Source of the DNA: SCBR16-9 sp964537975
Lineage (GTDB): Bacteria > Hydrogenedentota > Hydrogenedentia > Hydrogenedentales > SCBR16-9
NCBI GenBank assembly: GCA_964537975.1
Contig: CAZIDP010000007.1
Span: forward strand, 69,648-133,647
DNA: 64,000 bases
Reading direction: 5' to 3'
Position numbers and translations under genes: made by a program. Positions 25,493-33,130 of this stretch are shown one piece after another. Numbering within the stretch: the stretch's first letter is position 1; every line of letters begins with the position of its first letter. The notes beneath the pieces were generated by a model. It did not search any database, had not been told where the DNA came from, and saw only the letters and a program-made list of their open reading frames with translations.

Positions 25493-26188
25493 TCACTGAC
25501 CTACATAACGTTTACGCAACCAGGCAACACCAACGAGATCATATAAACTGCGCCATAGCCGGTTATTCAACCCATATTTTGAGGTGCCCCGGGTTCTGGG
25601 GTGGTGTTGTACCGGGCATTCGACAATAGATAAGCCAGCGGTACGCATAAATACTGCCACGAAACGGTGCATCCCGTTAAATGGGATAAAGTGTGGAACA
25701 CAAACTGCACGGAATCCTTTCAAACCACACCCGGAATCCCGAATACCATCCTGCAAGAGCCAGTTCCGTACTGTGTTTGCCACGCGGCTCGAACAACGCC
25801 GAATGAAGCTATCGTGCCGATTTTCACGATAACCACACACGCAATCATAGGATTCCAGCAACGCGAGTACCTTCGGGAAATCAGCCGGATCGTTTTGCAT
25901 ATCTCCATCCAGTGTCAATATGTACGCACCACGGGCTTGCCTAAGACCGTAAAACAACGCAGCAGATTGCCCGCGGTTCTTTTCAAGATGCAATGGGCGT
26001 AGCCCTGCATACCTTTCTGTCATTTCTTCCAAAGTTTGCCGGGTAGCATCTGTGCTGCCGTCATTGACAATAATCAACTCAAATGAAACCTCCGGCATAG
26101 AAGCAAAAGTGGCGTACACTGCTTCACACAATGCGTCCAAATTGTCGATTTCATTATATACCGGTGCCACTACAGAAACTTGGCACAT
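25493..26188 (-). CDS. Glycosyltransferase family 2, dolichyl-phosphate mannosyltransferase-like
   Basis: 231 aa soluble GT2 enzyme. It has VVAPVYNEIDNL at the N-terminus, the nucleotide-sugar strand IIVNDGSTDATR, the metal-binding LDGDMQNDP (DxD-like), GYRENRHDS and a QHHPRTRGTSKYG motif typical of ArnC/DPM1-like transferases. It would charge polyprenyl phosphate with a sugar from an activated donor; the GT39 enzyme downstream would then use the lipid-linked sugar. Start at ATG 26188, with GGGAAG 8-9 nt upstream; the longer frame would use a TTG at 26212 without a site. It is first in the four-gene run. Confidence 0.92.
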   Translation of the reverse strand: MCQVSVVAPVYNEIDNLDALCEAVYATFASMPEVSFELIIVNDGSTDATRQTLEEMTERYAGLRPLHLEKNRGQSAALFYGLRQARGAYILTLDGDMQNDPADFPKVLALLESYDCVCGYRENRHDSFIRRCSSRVANTVRNWLLQDGIRDSGCGLKGFRAVCVPHFIPFNGMHRFVAVFMRTAGLSIVECPVQHHPRTRGTSKYGLNNRLWRSLYDLVGVAWLRKRYVGQ

Positions 26189-26426
26189 ATTATTTACTTC
26201 CCATACTGACAATGCATCCTTTGTAATTCATCTTTGATTTGCGCACATTGCAGGCACACGAGCAAGCATTATAACTATACAGACTCAAAAAAATACACCA
26301 GATTTTATATCGGTGCGCTACATGGTATCTATTTGTGACACGAAATGGGATTTATCTGTGTAGTACCAACATTAAGATTCACCAATTGGTGAGCTGTGGG
26401 TATAGAATTTTTTTTGCATTGAGGTA

Positions 26427-26456
26427 TTGACAGACTGCGGGAACATCTGTTATTAT
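26427..26456 (+). promoter_or_regulatory. groE promoter
   Basis: TTGACA (26427-26432), an 18-nt spacer, then TATTAT (26451-26456). The -10 box overlaps the CIRCE operator, as expected for HrcA repression. Confidence 0.85.
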
Positions 26457-26479
26457 CACTCTCGGGTGGTGAGTGCTAA
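26453..26479 (+). promoter_or_regulatory. CIRCE operator (HrcA site)
   Basis: TTATCACTC, a 9-nt spacer, then GAGTGCTAA. It differs from the CIRCE consensus TTAGCACTC-N9-GAGTGCTAA by one base in the left arm. HrcA bound here represses groES-groEL until heat shock. The hrcA gene is not in this window. Confidence 0.95.
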
Positions 26480-26577
26480 CACCTCCCCCGCAGCAATCTG
26501 CTGTGGTTGAACTTAAATTAATACAGTCGTTGTATGATTGTAATTTACCATTGGTATTGAGCAAAGGAGAGCTATCC

Positions 26578-26865
26578 ATGAAAGTACGCCCGCTTGCTGA
26601 CCGCATTCTGGTCAAGCGTGAAGAACCAAATGAAACCGTTCGTGGCGGCATTATCATTCCCGACACCGCCAAAGAAAAGCCTCAAGAAGGCAAAGTTATT
26701 GCTGTAGGACCAGGCCGTCTGGATGAAAGCGGTAACCGGGTACCTGTGGAAGTGAAAGAAGGGGATCGTATCCTCATGGGCAAATATGCCGGTACGGAAG
26801 TCAAAATTGATAATGTAGACCACCTTATCATGCGTGAAGACGACGTATTGGCCGTAATTGAGTAA
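26578..26865 (+). CDS. groES: Co-chaperonin GroES
   Basis: 95 aa, the usual length. It begins MKVRPLADRILVKREE, carries the mobile loop around GGIIIPDTAKEKPQEG, and ends in DDVLAVIE. It forms the heptameric lid of the GroEL folding chamber in the cytoplasm. The ATG at 26578 follows AAAGGAG; a frame extending 35 codons upstream is not real, since it runs through the CIRCE operator region. It is followed by groEL 42 bp later in one operon under HrcA control. Confidence 0.98.
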   Translation: MKVRPLADRILVKREEPNETVRGGIIIPDTAKEKPQEGKVIAVGPGRLDESGNRVPVEVKEGDRILMGKYAGTEVKIDNVDHLIMREDDVLAVIE

Positions 26866-26907
26866 GCTGGACATCACCCATAAAACTACGAGGACAAGAT
26901 TACAATT

Positions 26908-28533
26908 ATGGCAAAACAAATAGAATTCGGAGAAGACGCACGTCGACAGATTCTGTCGGGCGTCACTAAATTAAGCAAGGCAGTCAAGGCTACTTTGGGC
27001 CCAAAGGGCCGTAATGTTGTATTGGACAAAAAATGGGGTGCTCCCACAGTCACCAAAGACGGTGTGAGTGTTGCCAAAGAAATAGAACTCGAAGACAAAT
27101 TTGAGAATATGGGCGCCCAGATGGTCAAGGAAGTCGCTTCCAAGACATCCGATGTCGCCGGTGACGGTACCACTACCGCCACACTGCTTGCAGAAAGCAT
27201 TTTCCGTGAAGGCCTGCGCAATGTCACAGCAGGTGCCAATCCCATGGCCCTCAAGCGTGGTATCGACAAGGCAGTGATTGCCATCGTTGCCGAACTTGCC
27301 AGCCAAAGCAAGCAGGTACGGAATGACAAGGACGTCATCAAAAACGTAGCTTCTATCTCTGCCAACAGTGATGAAGAAATCGGTGCCATCATTGCTGAAG
27401 CCATGGAAAAGGTCGGAAACGACGGCACAATCACTGTGGAAGAAGCCAAAGGTATTGAAACCACACTCGAAGTAGTGGAAGGCATGCAGTTTGACAAGGG
27501 TTACCTGTCACCGTATTTCGTTACGGACAATGAGAACATGGAATGCTCTCTGGAAGACTGCTATATTCTCATTCATGAGAAAAAAGTTTCCAACCTTAAA
27601 GACCTGTTACCCTTGCTGGAACAGATCGCCAAGAGCGGCAAGCCCTTGCTGATTATTGCGGAAGACGTTGAAGGCGAAGCATTGGCCACCTTGGTGGTTA
27701 ACAAGATTCGTGGAACTTTCACCGCAGCCGCTGTCAAGGCACCGGGTTTTGGTGATCGCCGCAAGGCTATGCTGGAAGACATCGCACACCTTACAGGTGG
27801 ACTGGCCATTTCGGAAGATTTGGGACGTTCTCTGGAAAGCATCACCCTGAGTGATCTGGGCCGTGCCAAGCGCATCGTCATCGACAAAGACAGCACCACT
27901 ATCGTTGAAGGTGCCGGTTCCAGCGATGATATCAAGGCGCGTATTAACCTGATTCGCCGTCAGATTGAAGCCACGACCTCCGATTATGATCGTGAGAAAT
28001 TGCAAGAACGTCTGGCCAAATTGGCTGGTGGTGTTGCCGTTATCAACGTAGGTGCTTCTACTGAAGTTGAAATGAAAGAAAAGAAAGCTCGTGTGGAAGA
28101 TGCCCTGCATGCTACACGCGCCGCAGTGGAAGAAGGCATAGTTCCTGGTGGTGGCGTAGCCCTGTTGCGTTGCCAGGAATCCGTGGACTTCTCCGCGCTC
28201 ACTGGTGACGAAGCCATTGGTGCCAACATCGTCAGACGCGCACTGGAAGAGCCTTTGCGCATTCTGGCTGCCAATGCCGGTGACGAAGGTGCTACGGTTG
28301 TACAAAATGTACGTGCCAAAAAGGGTGCCGTTGGATACAATGCTCAATCTGGCGAATACGAAGATTTGCTGAAAGCTGGTATCCTGGACCCAACTAAGGT
28401 AACCCGTACCGCGCTGCAGAATGCCGCCAGTATCGCCGGATTGCTGCTTACAACAGAAGTTATCATTGCCGATCTGCCTGAGCCTGAAAAAGCTCCAGCA
28501 GGCGGTGGTGGCGGAATGGACGGAATGTACTAA
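26908..28533 (+). CDS. groEL: Chaperonin GroEL
   Basis: 541 aa, full length. ATP-binding GPKGRNV and AGDGTTTAT are present, as are AVEEGIVPGGGVALL and the Gly/Met-rich C-terminal tail (GGGGGMDGMY). It is a tetradecameric ATP-driven folding chamber working with GroES. Single groEL here, in the classical groES-groEL order. SD GAGGAC upstream. Strongly expressed gene type; terminated by a strong hairpin at 28566. Confidence 0.99.
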   Translation: MAKQIEFGEDARRQILSGVTKLSKAVKATLGPKGRNVVLDKKWGAPTVTKDGVSVAKEIELEDKFENMGAQMVKEVASKTSDVAGDGTTTATLLAESIFREGLRNVTAGANPMALKRGIDKAVIAIVAELASQSKQVRNDKDVIKNVASISANSDEEIGAIIAEAMEKVGNDGTITVEEAKGIETTLEVVEGMQFDKGYLSPYFVTDNENMECSLEDCYILIHEKKVSNLKDLLPLLEQIAKSGKPLLIIAEDVEGEALATLVVNKIRGTFTAAAVKAPGFGDRRKAMLEDIAHLTGGLAISEDLGRSLESITLSDLGRAKRIVIDKDSTTIVEGAGSSDDIKARINLIRRQIEATTSDYDREKLQERLAKLAGGVAVINVGASTEVEMKEKKARVEDALHATRAAVEEGIVPGGGVALLRCQESVDFSALTGDEAIGANIVRRALEEPLRILAANAGDEGATVVQNVRAKKGAVGYNAQSGEYEDLLKAGILDPTKVTRTALQNAASIAGLLLTTEVIIADLPEPEKAPAGGGGGMDGMY

Positions 28534-28565
28534 ACCAGTATCATTCCCTTCTTCCTCCTGAATAT

Positions 28566-28601
28566 CCCGGGATGGCATCCCCCGCCATTCCGGGTTTTTT
28601 T
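28566..28601 (+). terminator. groESL terminator
   Basis: 11-bp stem (CCCGGGATGGC with GCCATTCCGGG, one G-U), a 7-nt loop, then seven T. Confidence 0.95.
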
Positions 28602-28669
28602 ATGAGCTTATTGATGACGATGTCGTTACGGTGAAGATACTGCAAACCGACACAGCACAAAGCAACACA

Positions 28670-29335
28670 TCAATGCGACGAGGAGGTGTCCATTACAGTA
28701 AACAAGTCCAGCAATTCATCCGGTGTATCCAGAAGATAGTCAGGTGATACTTCCGCCAGCGTAGTTTTCGGATGCCAACCCCAGGATGCACCCACCGTAA
28801 CCGCTCCTGCTCTTTGCCCTTCCAGCATGTCCCCTTTGGTATCGCCGATATAAAATGGCTGATGTTGGGGATACTCTCGTGCTACCGTGTGAATTTTTTT
28901 GACCTTGCTGGACTCAATATCTGCACCCAAAACCCCGCGAATGCCGGTTATTTCATGTCTATCAATAAATTCCTGGACAGGTTCGGTATTGTTGGAGGTA
29001 ATGATCACCAGCGGGCACTTGGCAGCAAGTTTACTAACCACAGATACCATTTTGGGAAACGGTTCACATTGCTGGTTCGCTACCGCTATGCGTGGTGCAA
29101 AATCTTGTGCGAGCATTTCAATCCTGTCAACGGGAAATCCTTCACGAAGTAAAGACTCCCGTACATTGTCTTCAAACAGCCGTAAAAATTCCGCCTCGGA
29201 TTGCACCAGATATCCACAGTCCCGGCACATATCCACGAAGCAGGGGTAAAACACATGGAATGAGTCTGCGATGACCCCATCGAAATCAAATAGCAGTAGA
29301 GGCGTTTTTTTGGTGTGAGCTTCAAGCAGATTCAC
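28670..29335 (-). CDS. HAD-superfamily hydrolase (phosphoglycolate-phosphatase-like)
   Basis: 221 aa. Motif I is LLFDFDGVIADS (nucleophile Asp and general acid Asp), motif II is VIITSNN, a Lys precedes motif IV, and YIGDTKGDM is the motif with metal-binding Asp residues. A cap domain lies between motifs I and II (subclass I, as in Gph). Cytoplasmic phosphatase of small phosphorylated metabolites; the actual substrate is unknown. Linked to thiG-thiH in the same direction, so a role in thiamine phosphate salvage is possible but unproven. Start GTG at 29335, with AAAGGA 8 nt upstream. Confidence 0.9.
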   Translation of the reverse strand: MNLLEAHTKKTPLLLFDFDGVIADSFHVFYPCFVDMCRDCGYLVQSEAEFLRLFEDNVRESLLREGFPVDRIEMLAQDFAPRIAVANQQCEPFPKMVSVVSKLAAKCPLVIITSNNTEPVQEFIDRHEITGIRGVLGADIESSKVKKIHTVAREYPQHQPFYIGDTKGDMLEGQRAGAVTVGASWGWHPKTTLAEVSPDYLLDTPDELLDLFTVMDTSSSH

Positions 29336-29380
29336 AGTATTGTCCTTTGAAAAACATCGCGAGAACGGTGTTTCAGATGA

Positions 29381-30565
29381 TTACAGGGACGTGGTAGCGG
29401 TTCCATTTTCATTAAGCGCATTAAAGGCATGATCGAAATCCTTCCACACGGGATCATAGCCCTGGGCACGAATTTCCTTGACAACCTCAATGGTACTTCG
29501 TGTGTCCTCAATTTCGAACTGCTCGAGAACTTCCCGGTAGTTCGTGCGTTCATCCGCTTCACCGCGACGATACGTAGCATAACCCCCTGGCTGGGTAGAA
29601 GAGCCTGCCGACATGTGGGTAATCCCAAGTGGAATGAGCCTGTCACGAAATGCGGGGGTTTCTCTGGTAGAAAGATTGATCCCAGCTTCAGGCAGAAACA
29701 GTCGCATCGCAATGATGCTTTGCACCAACTCGGCATCAGAAATCATGTGTTGCACCTGATAGCGGCTTGGTGTGTGGCGTAATCTTGGGAAAGATATCCC
29801 TATGGCACTTTGCCAATATTGCTTTTGCAGGTGACGTGCATGCAATGCTGTCCACAATAAATCGATCCGCCAGTCATACAAGCCAATGAGCGCGCCAATA
29901 TTAATTTTACGCACCCCAGCCTGCCCTGCCCGGTCCATGGCATCCAATCGATATACATAATCTGCCTTTTCGCCCATTAAGTGAACATCACGATAGGTCG
30001 AAGGATGGTAAGTTTCCATGTACAGGGTTGTGCCTTCCAAACCCACATCAACAAATTGCTTATACGTGTTGGTATCCACCGCGTAAATTTCCACGGAAAC
30101 AGAGGCAAAATATTCACGTACAATACTGACAGCTTCCCTGATGTACCGTGGGGTTACGACTTTAGGTGCTTCTCCTGTGAGGATCAATATACTTTCAAAC
30201 CCTTGTGTCACCAGGCTCTCACATTCCCTCCGAATTTCTTCCGGGCGCAGTGTTATTCGCTTTTCCCGGCTACCCGATCGGGCAGAGAACCCACAGTAGA
30301 CACAATCCGCCGCACAGAGATTGGAGATATAGATAGGTGTATACAGAGAAATGGTGCGGCCAAAATGCCAGCGTGTCAGTCGTTGTGCCTCACGTGCCAT
30401 CACCTCAAGATACGGGATGGCATGGGGTGACAAGAGCGCTGCCAGGTCTTCCAGACTTCGGTGTTCCTTTTGCAACGCGGCTTCCACATCAGACGGGCCG
30501 ATATTATCATACAAAGATTGTAAACGGCTTTCTGGCCACTGATTTATAACGGGAACAAAACTCAT
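29381..30565 (-). CDS. thiH: 2-iminoacetate synthase ThiH
   Basis: 394 aa radical-SAM enzyme that cleaves tyrosine to 2-iminoacetate (dehydroglycine) and p-cresol for the thiazole ring of thiamine. The 4Fe-4S cluster motif Cys-x3-Cys-x2-Cys is in NLCAADCVYCGF, with the ThiH/BioB-type surroundings (YISN before, RSGSREKRITL after) and the C-terminal STRETPAFRDRLIPLG typical of ThiH. Cytoplasmic, oxygen-sensitive. SD AGGAGG before the ATG. It starts 33 bp after thiG and is followed by the HAD gene 45 bp later. Use of ThiH rather than ThiO is usual for anaerobes and facultative organisms. Confidence 0.96.
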   Translation of the reverse strand: MSFVPVINQWPESRLQSLYDNIGPSDVEAALQKEHRSLEDLAALLSPHAIPYLEVMAREAQRLTRWHFGRTISLYTPIYISNLCAADCVYCGFSARSGSREKRITLRPEEIRRECESLVTQGFESILILTGEAPKVVTPRYIREAVSIVREYFASVSVEIYAVDTNTYKQFVDVGLEGTTLYMETYHPSTYRDVHLMGEKADYVYRLDAMDRAGQAGVRKINIGALIGLYDWRIDLLWTALHARHLQKQYWQSAIGISFPRLRHTPSRYQVQHMISDAELVQSIIAMRLFLPEAGINLSTRETPAFRDRLIPLGITHMSAGSSTQPGGYATYRRGEADERTNYREVLEQFEIEDTRSTIEVVKEIRAQGYDPVWKDFDHAFNALNENGTATTSL

Positions 30566-30598
30566 GGAGATACCTCCTGAACAGGTAAGTGTGACGGC

Positions 30599-31438
30599 TT
30601 ATTCTTTACCAGAAATCTGGCTGCCGGATGTTGATGCTGTGTGGTCTTCAAATAAAAAGCCTGTCAATGGAGAAGAGGCTTCTGCTATGTCGCGTCGCGG
30701 TCCCAACCCGGCACAATAGGCCAGGCGCCCTGCTTCTACTGCCATAGCGAAAGCTTTGGCCATCGGGCCATGTTCACGGGCATCTGCCAGTGCCGTGTTA
30801 ATCAGAACTGCATCTGCACCCATTTCCATGGCTTCAGCCACATGGGATGGTGCACCCAGTCCCGCATCTACCACCACCGGCACATTGGATTGTTCAATAA
30901 TGATCGCAATCATTTCTCGTGACTTGATACCCCGGTTCGAACCAATAGGAGAGCCCAACGGCATCACGGTAGCCGTACCAATTTCTTCAAGTCGCTTTGC
31001 CAGGATTGGATCGGGTTGTATATACGGCAAGACTACGAATCCATCTTTAATCAATAGCTCAGCAGCACGCAAAGTCTCAATGGGATCAGGTAATAAATAG
31101 CGTGGTTCCGGTGTCAATTCCAACTTCACCCAGGGTTCCAGACCGGCAGCACGTGCCAACTTGGCAAGGCGAACCGCTTCATCAGCGCTACGTGCGCCAC
31201 TGGTGTTGGGCAGTATTAGTTGCTTTTCGGGATCAATGGCAGACAAAATGCCATCCTTACCCGAAATATCCTTTACATCTACGCGTCGCAATGCAACAGT
31301 AATTATTTCAGAACCGGAGGCAGCGATCGCCGCACGCAGTGCATCGGTAGAAGGAAACTTTCCTGTACCGATCATCATGCGGGAGTGAAAAGTGCGGCCG
31401 GCGATAACCAGGGGATCTGCTTTGACATCTCTATTCAT
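30599..31438 (-). CDS. thiG: Thiazole synthase ThiG
   Basis: 279 aa (beta/alpha)8 enzyme forming the thiazole phosphate from 1-deoxyxylulose 5-phosphate, 2-iminoacetate and ThiS-thiocarboxylate. It shows the N-terminal FHSRMMIGTGKF, the Schiff-base lysine region ITVALRRVD, LPNTSGARSADEAVRLAKLAR, and the phosphate-binding PVVVDAGLGAPSHVAEAMEMGADAVLINTA. The C-terminal tail after SPLTGF is about 20 residues longer than I expect. No thiS or thiF adjoins it and no TPP riboswitch was found upstream, so the sulfur carrier must be elsewhere. The ATG at 31438 has only a weak GAGA upstream. Confidence 0.97.
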   Translation of the reverse strand: MNRDVKADPLVIAGRTFHSRMMIGTGKFPSTDALRAAIAASGSEIITVALRRVDVKDISGKDGILSAIDPEKQLILPNTSGARSADEAVRLAKLARAAGLEPWVKLELTPEPRYLLPDPIETLRAAELLIKDGFVVLPYIQPDPILAKRLEEIGTATVMPLGSPIGSNRGIKSREMIAIIIEQSNVPVVVDAGLGAPSHVAEAMEMGADAVLINTALADAREHGPMAKAFAMAVEAGRLAYCAGLGPRRDIAEASSPLTGFLFEDHTASTSGSQISGKE

Positions 31439-31783
31439 TCGAATGTATATCTCTTTTTCGTGGTAACGCTAATAAATAAAACACGCTTGGAAGCAGGTGT
31501 ATTCTCTTATTGCGATTAAACGACAGGAAGGGTAAAATCAAGAGGCTGAATGCCTGCCAAGACCAAAAACAGCGTATTGGATTCAATAATACCCGGCAAT
31601 ATGCATATTACTGCCTGCTAGATAACAACTGCGTGTACTTAATTCCATGATACCAGATTGAGAACGACTGCGACAATTGAATTGATACCGGATGGCGGCT
31701 GCTTCAGCAATAATACCTTGTAAGATACCAGTACTTGTTACATTTACAGGGCCAAAAATAATTCACTGATGCGATAATTTCAA
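31439..31783. other. Intergenic stretch, nothing recognised
   Basis: Between thiG and the membrane-protein gene. I looked on the minus strand for a short thiS (ending Gly-Gly) and for the conserved TPP-riboswitch pyrimidine-box elements and saw neither. No clear terminator for the membrane-protein gene. Confidence 0.55.
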
Positions 31784-32929
31784 TTATGGTGTGGAATTTT
31801 CTTGATCGTCTGGTGATGCAGGTCTGGCTACTATGGGTGCCCTCCCCCTTGTTATCAATGCAATTTTTTTTGATTCCGGGTGAAGCATACAAATCTGGTC
31901 AGAACCCAATTGAAATACCAGTAAATCACCTTGAATATGGGTTACATTACGTACATACCAAAATGTTATAGGAGTTTCCATTGCGAAGTTGAACTTTTTG
32001 TTCGTAATTTCGTTTGATCCATAAATACCCTCCATCGGCCACAGACCTGTGTGGTAATTCCATTCAGAATTCTGGGCTATCGAAGGCACCGGACCAAAAT
32101 TAAAAAATAAATCACGAACTTCTCTTTCTGGGTACTCTAAAATATGATGCTCAATAGGTGCCAGCACAGAAAAATTTCGTAGAACAGTCTGCTCATTCTT
32201 TGAATAAGGATTAACTTCGAAAATCACAATATTTAAATCATATTTTCCATGATCATCTTGCCGCACAAACAATCTGTCGTACTCATGTCTTATGGATGTG
32301 ACGTGTTTCACTGCTTGAGGGTCATTGCCAGCAAGATCGGAACGCATAACAGCATTACCATCTGAGGATATGTAATACAAGACATACGTATCTTCTGGAA
32401 TTAATTCTTCAACCGAAACCACTTCAAGTTGTGTCAGTATGCTTGTGCTGCTCATGAGCCAATACATACCAGCTAAAAAAATATAGCTGATTCCGTTTAC
32501 AATAGATATGGAAAGTAAAGTCTTTAATAAAGCTTTATTCTTTTTTCGTATTACAAACCAGAAAAATGGAAATTCCAGCAAGAGAGTAACAAGGTACACT
32601 GCAATAACGTAAAAGACCAACCAATTGAATACGTTCATGATTGTTATATCTACATATTCAGATAATTTGATTGAGAGCAAGTAGCCCCCTGCCCAGGCAG
32701 AAAAATAATTGGCCAGAATGATCACGATGATTGTTTTTATACGCGGCAATCTTAACAGCAGTGCCAGTATTAATCCCTCAAAAAAGCCGATTAAGGCATT
32801 ACCCAATAAAAGGTGAAACAATGTGCCAATCATCAAAAGTGATCCAGGATTGGCATTTGCCACTGAAGCAGGAAAAACCAGCAGGAGCAATAACAATGCA
32901 CTTGATCGTGATGATTTACGATGCATCAT
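31784..32929 (-). CDS. Polytopic membrane protein with C-terminal extracytoplasmic domain, unknown
   Basis: About 381 aa. An N-terminal signal-like helix (MMHRKSSRSSALLLLLLVF, then ANANPG) is followed by about four or five transmembrane helices up to residue 170 and a beta-rich soluble domain to the C-terminus with a polar tail. The soluble part has Asp/Tyr-rich strands (YYISSDGNAVMRSDLAG) that resemble single beta-propeller or lipoprotein-localisation blades. No family that I can name. Start chosen at 32929 with AGGA 9 nt upstream; a TTG 15 codons earlier is possible. It stands alone between thiG and the alpha-galactosidase gene on the same strand. Confidence 0.72.
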   Translation of the reverse strand: MMHRKSSRSSALLLLLLVFPASVANANPGSLLMIGTLFHLLLGNALIGFFEGLILALLLRLPRIKTIIVIILANYFSAWAGGYLLSIKLSEYVDITIMNVFNWLVFYVIAVYLVTLLLEFPFFWFVIRKKNKALLKTLLSISIVNGISYIFLAGMYWLMSSTSILTQLEVVSVEELIPEDTYVLYYISSDGNAVMRSDLAGNDPQAVKHVTSIRHEYDRLFVRQDDHGKYDLNIVIFEVNPYSKNEQTVLRNFSVLAPIEHHILEYPEREVRDLFFNFGPVPSIAQNSEWNYHTGLWPMEGIYGSNEITNKKFNFAMETPITFWYVRNVTHIQGDLLVFQLGSDQICMLHPESKKIALITRGRAPIVARPASPDDQENSTP

Positions 32930-33130
32930 ATAATCAATTCCTGTACTGTTTCCTGCTTTTGCATTTACGCCCAAGAAAGCGGTCTAAATACTTTACCTGG
33001 CAATATGCAAAACCTTTTGAGCAGGGCAAGCAGGGCTCCAATGCTTGACTTTGCAACACCATCAGCATGGTTTAGTCACACAACATACATGAATGATGGT
33101 GCATGCAGCTAATGTTGGCTTTCTAAGATT

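Noticed and set aside
31439..31783. TPP riboswitch or thiS gene upstream of thiG
   Set aside because: Conserved TPP-aptamer elements and a Gly-Gly-ending short frame were not found.
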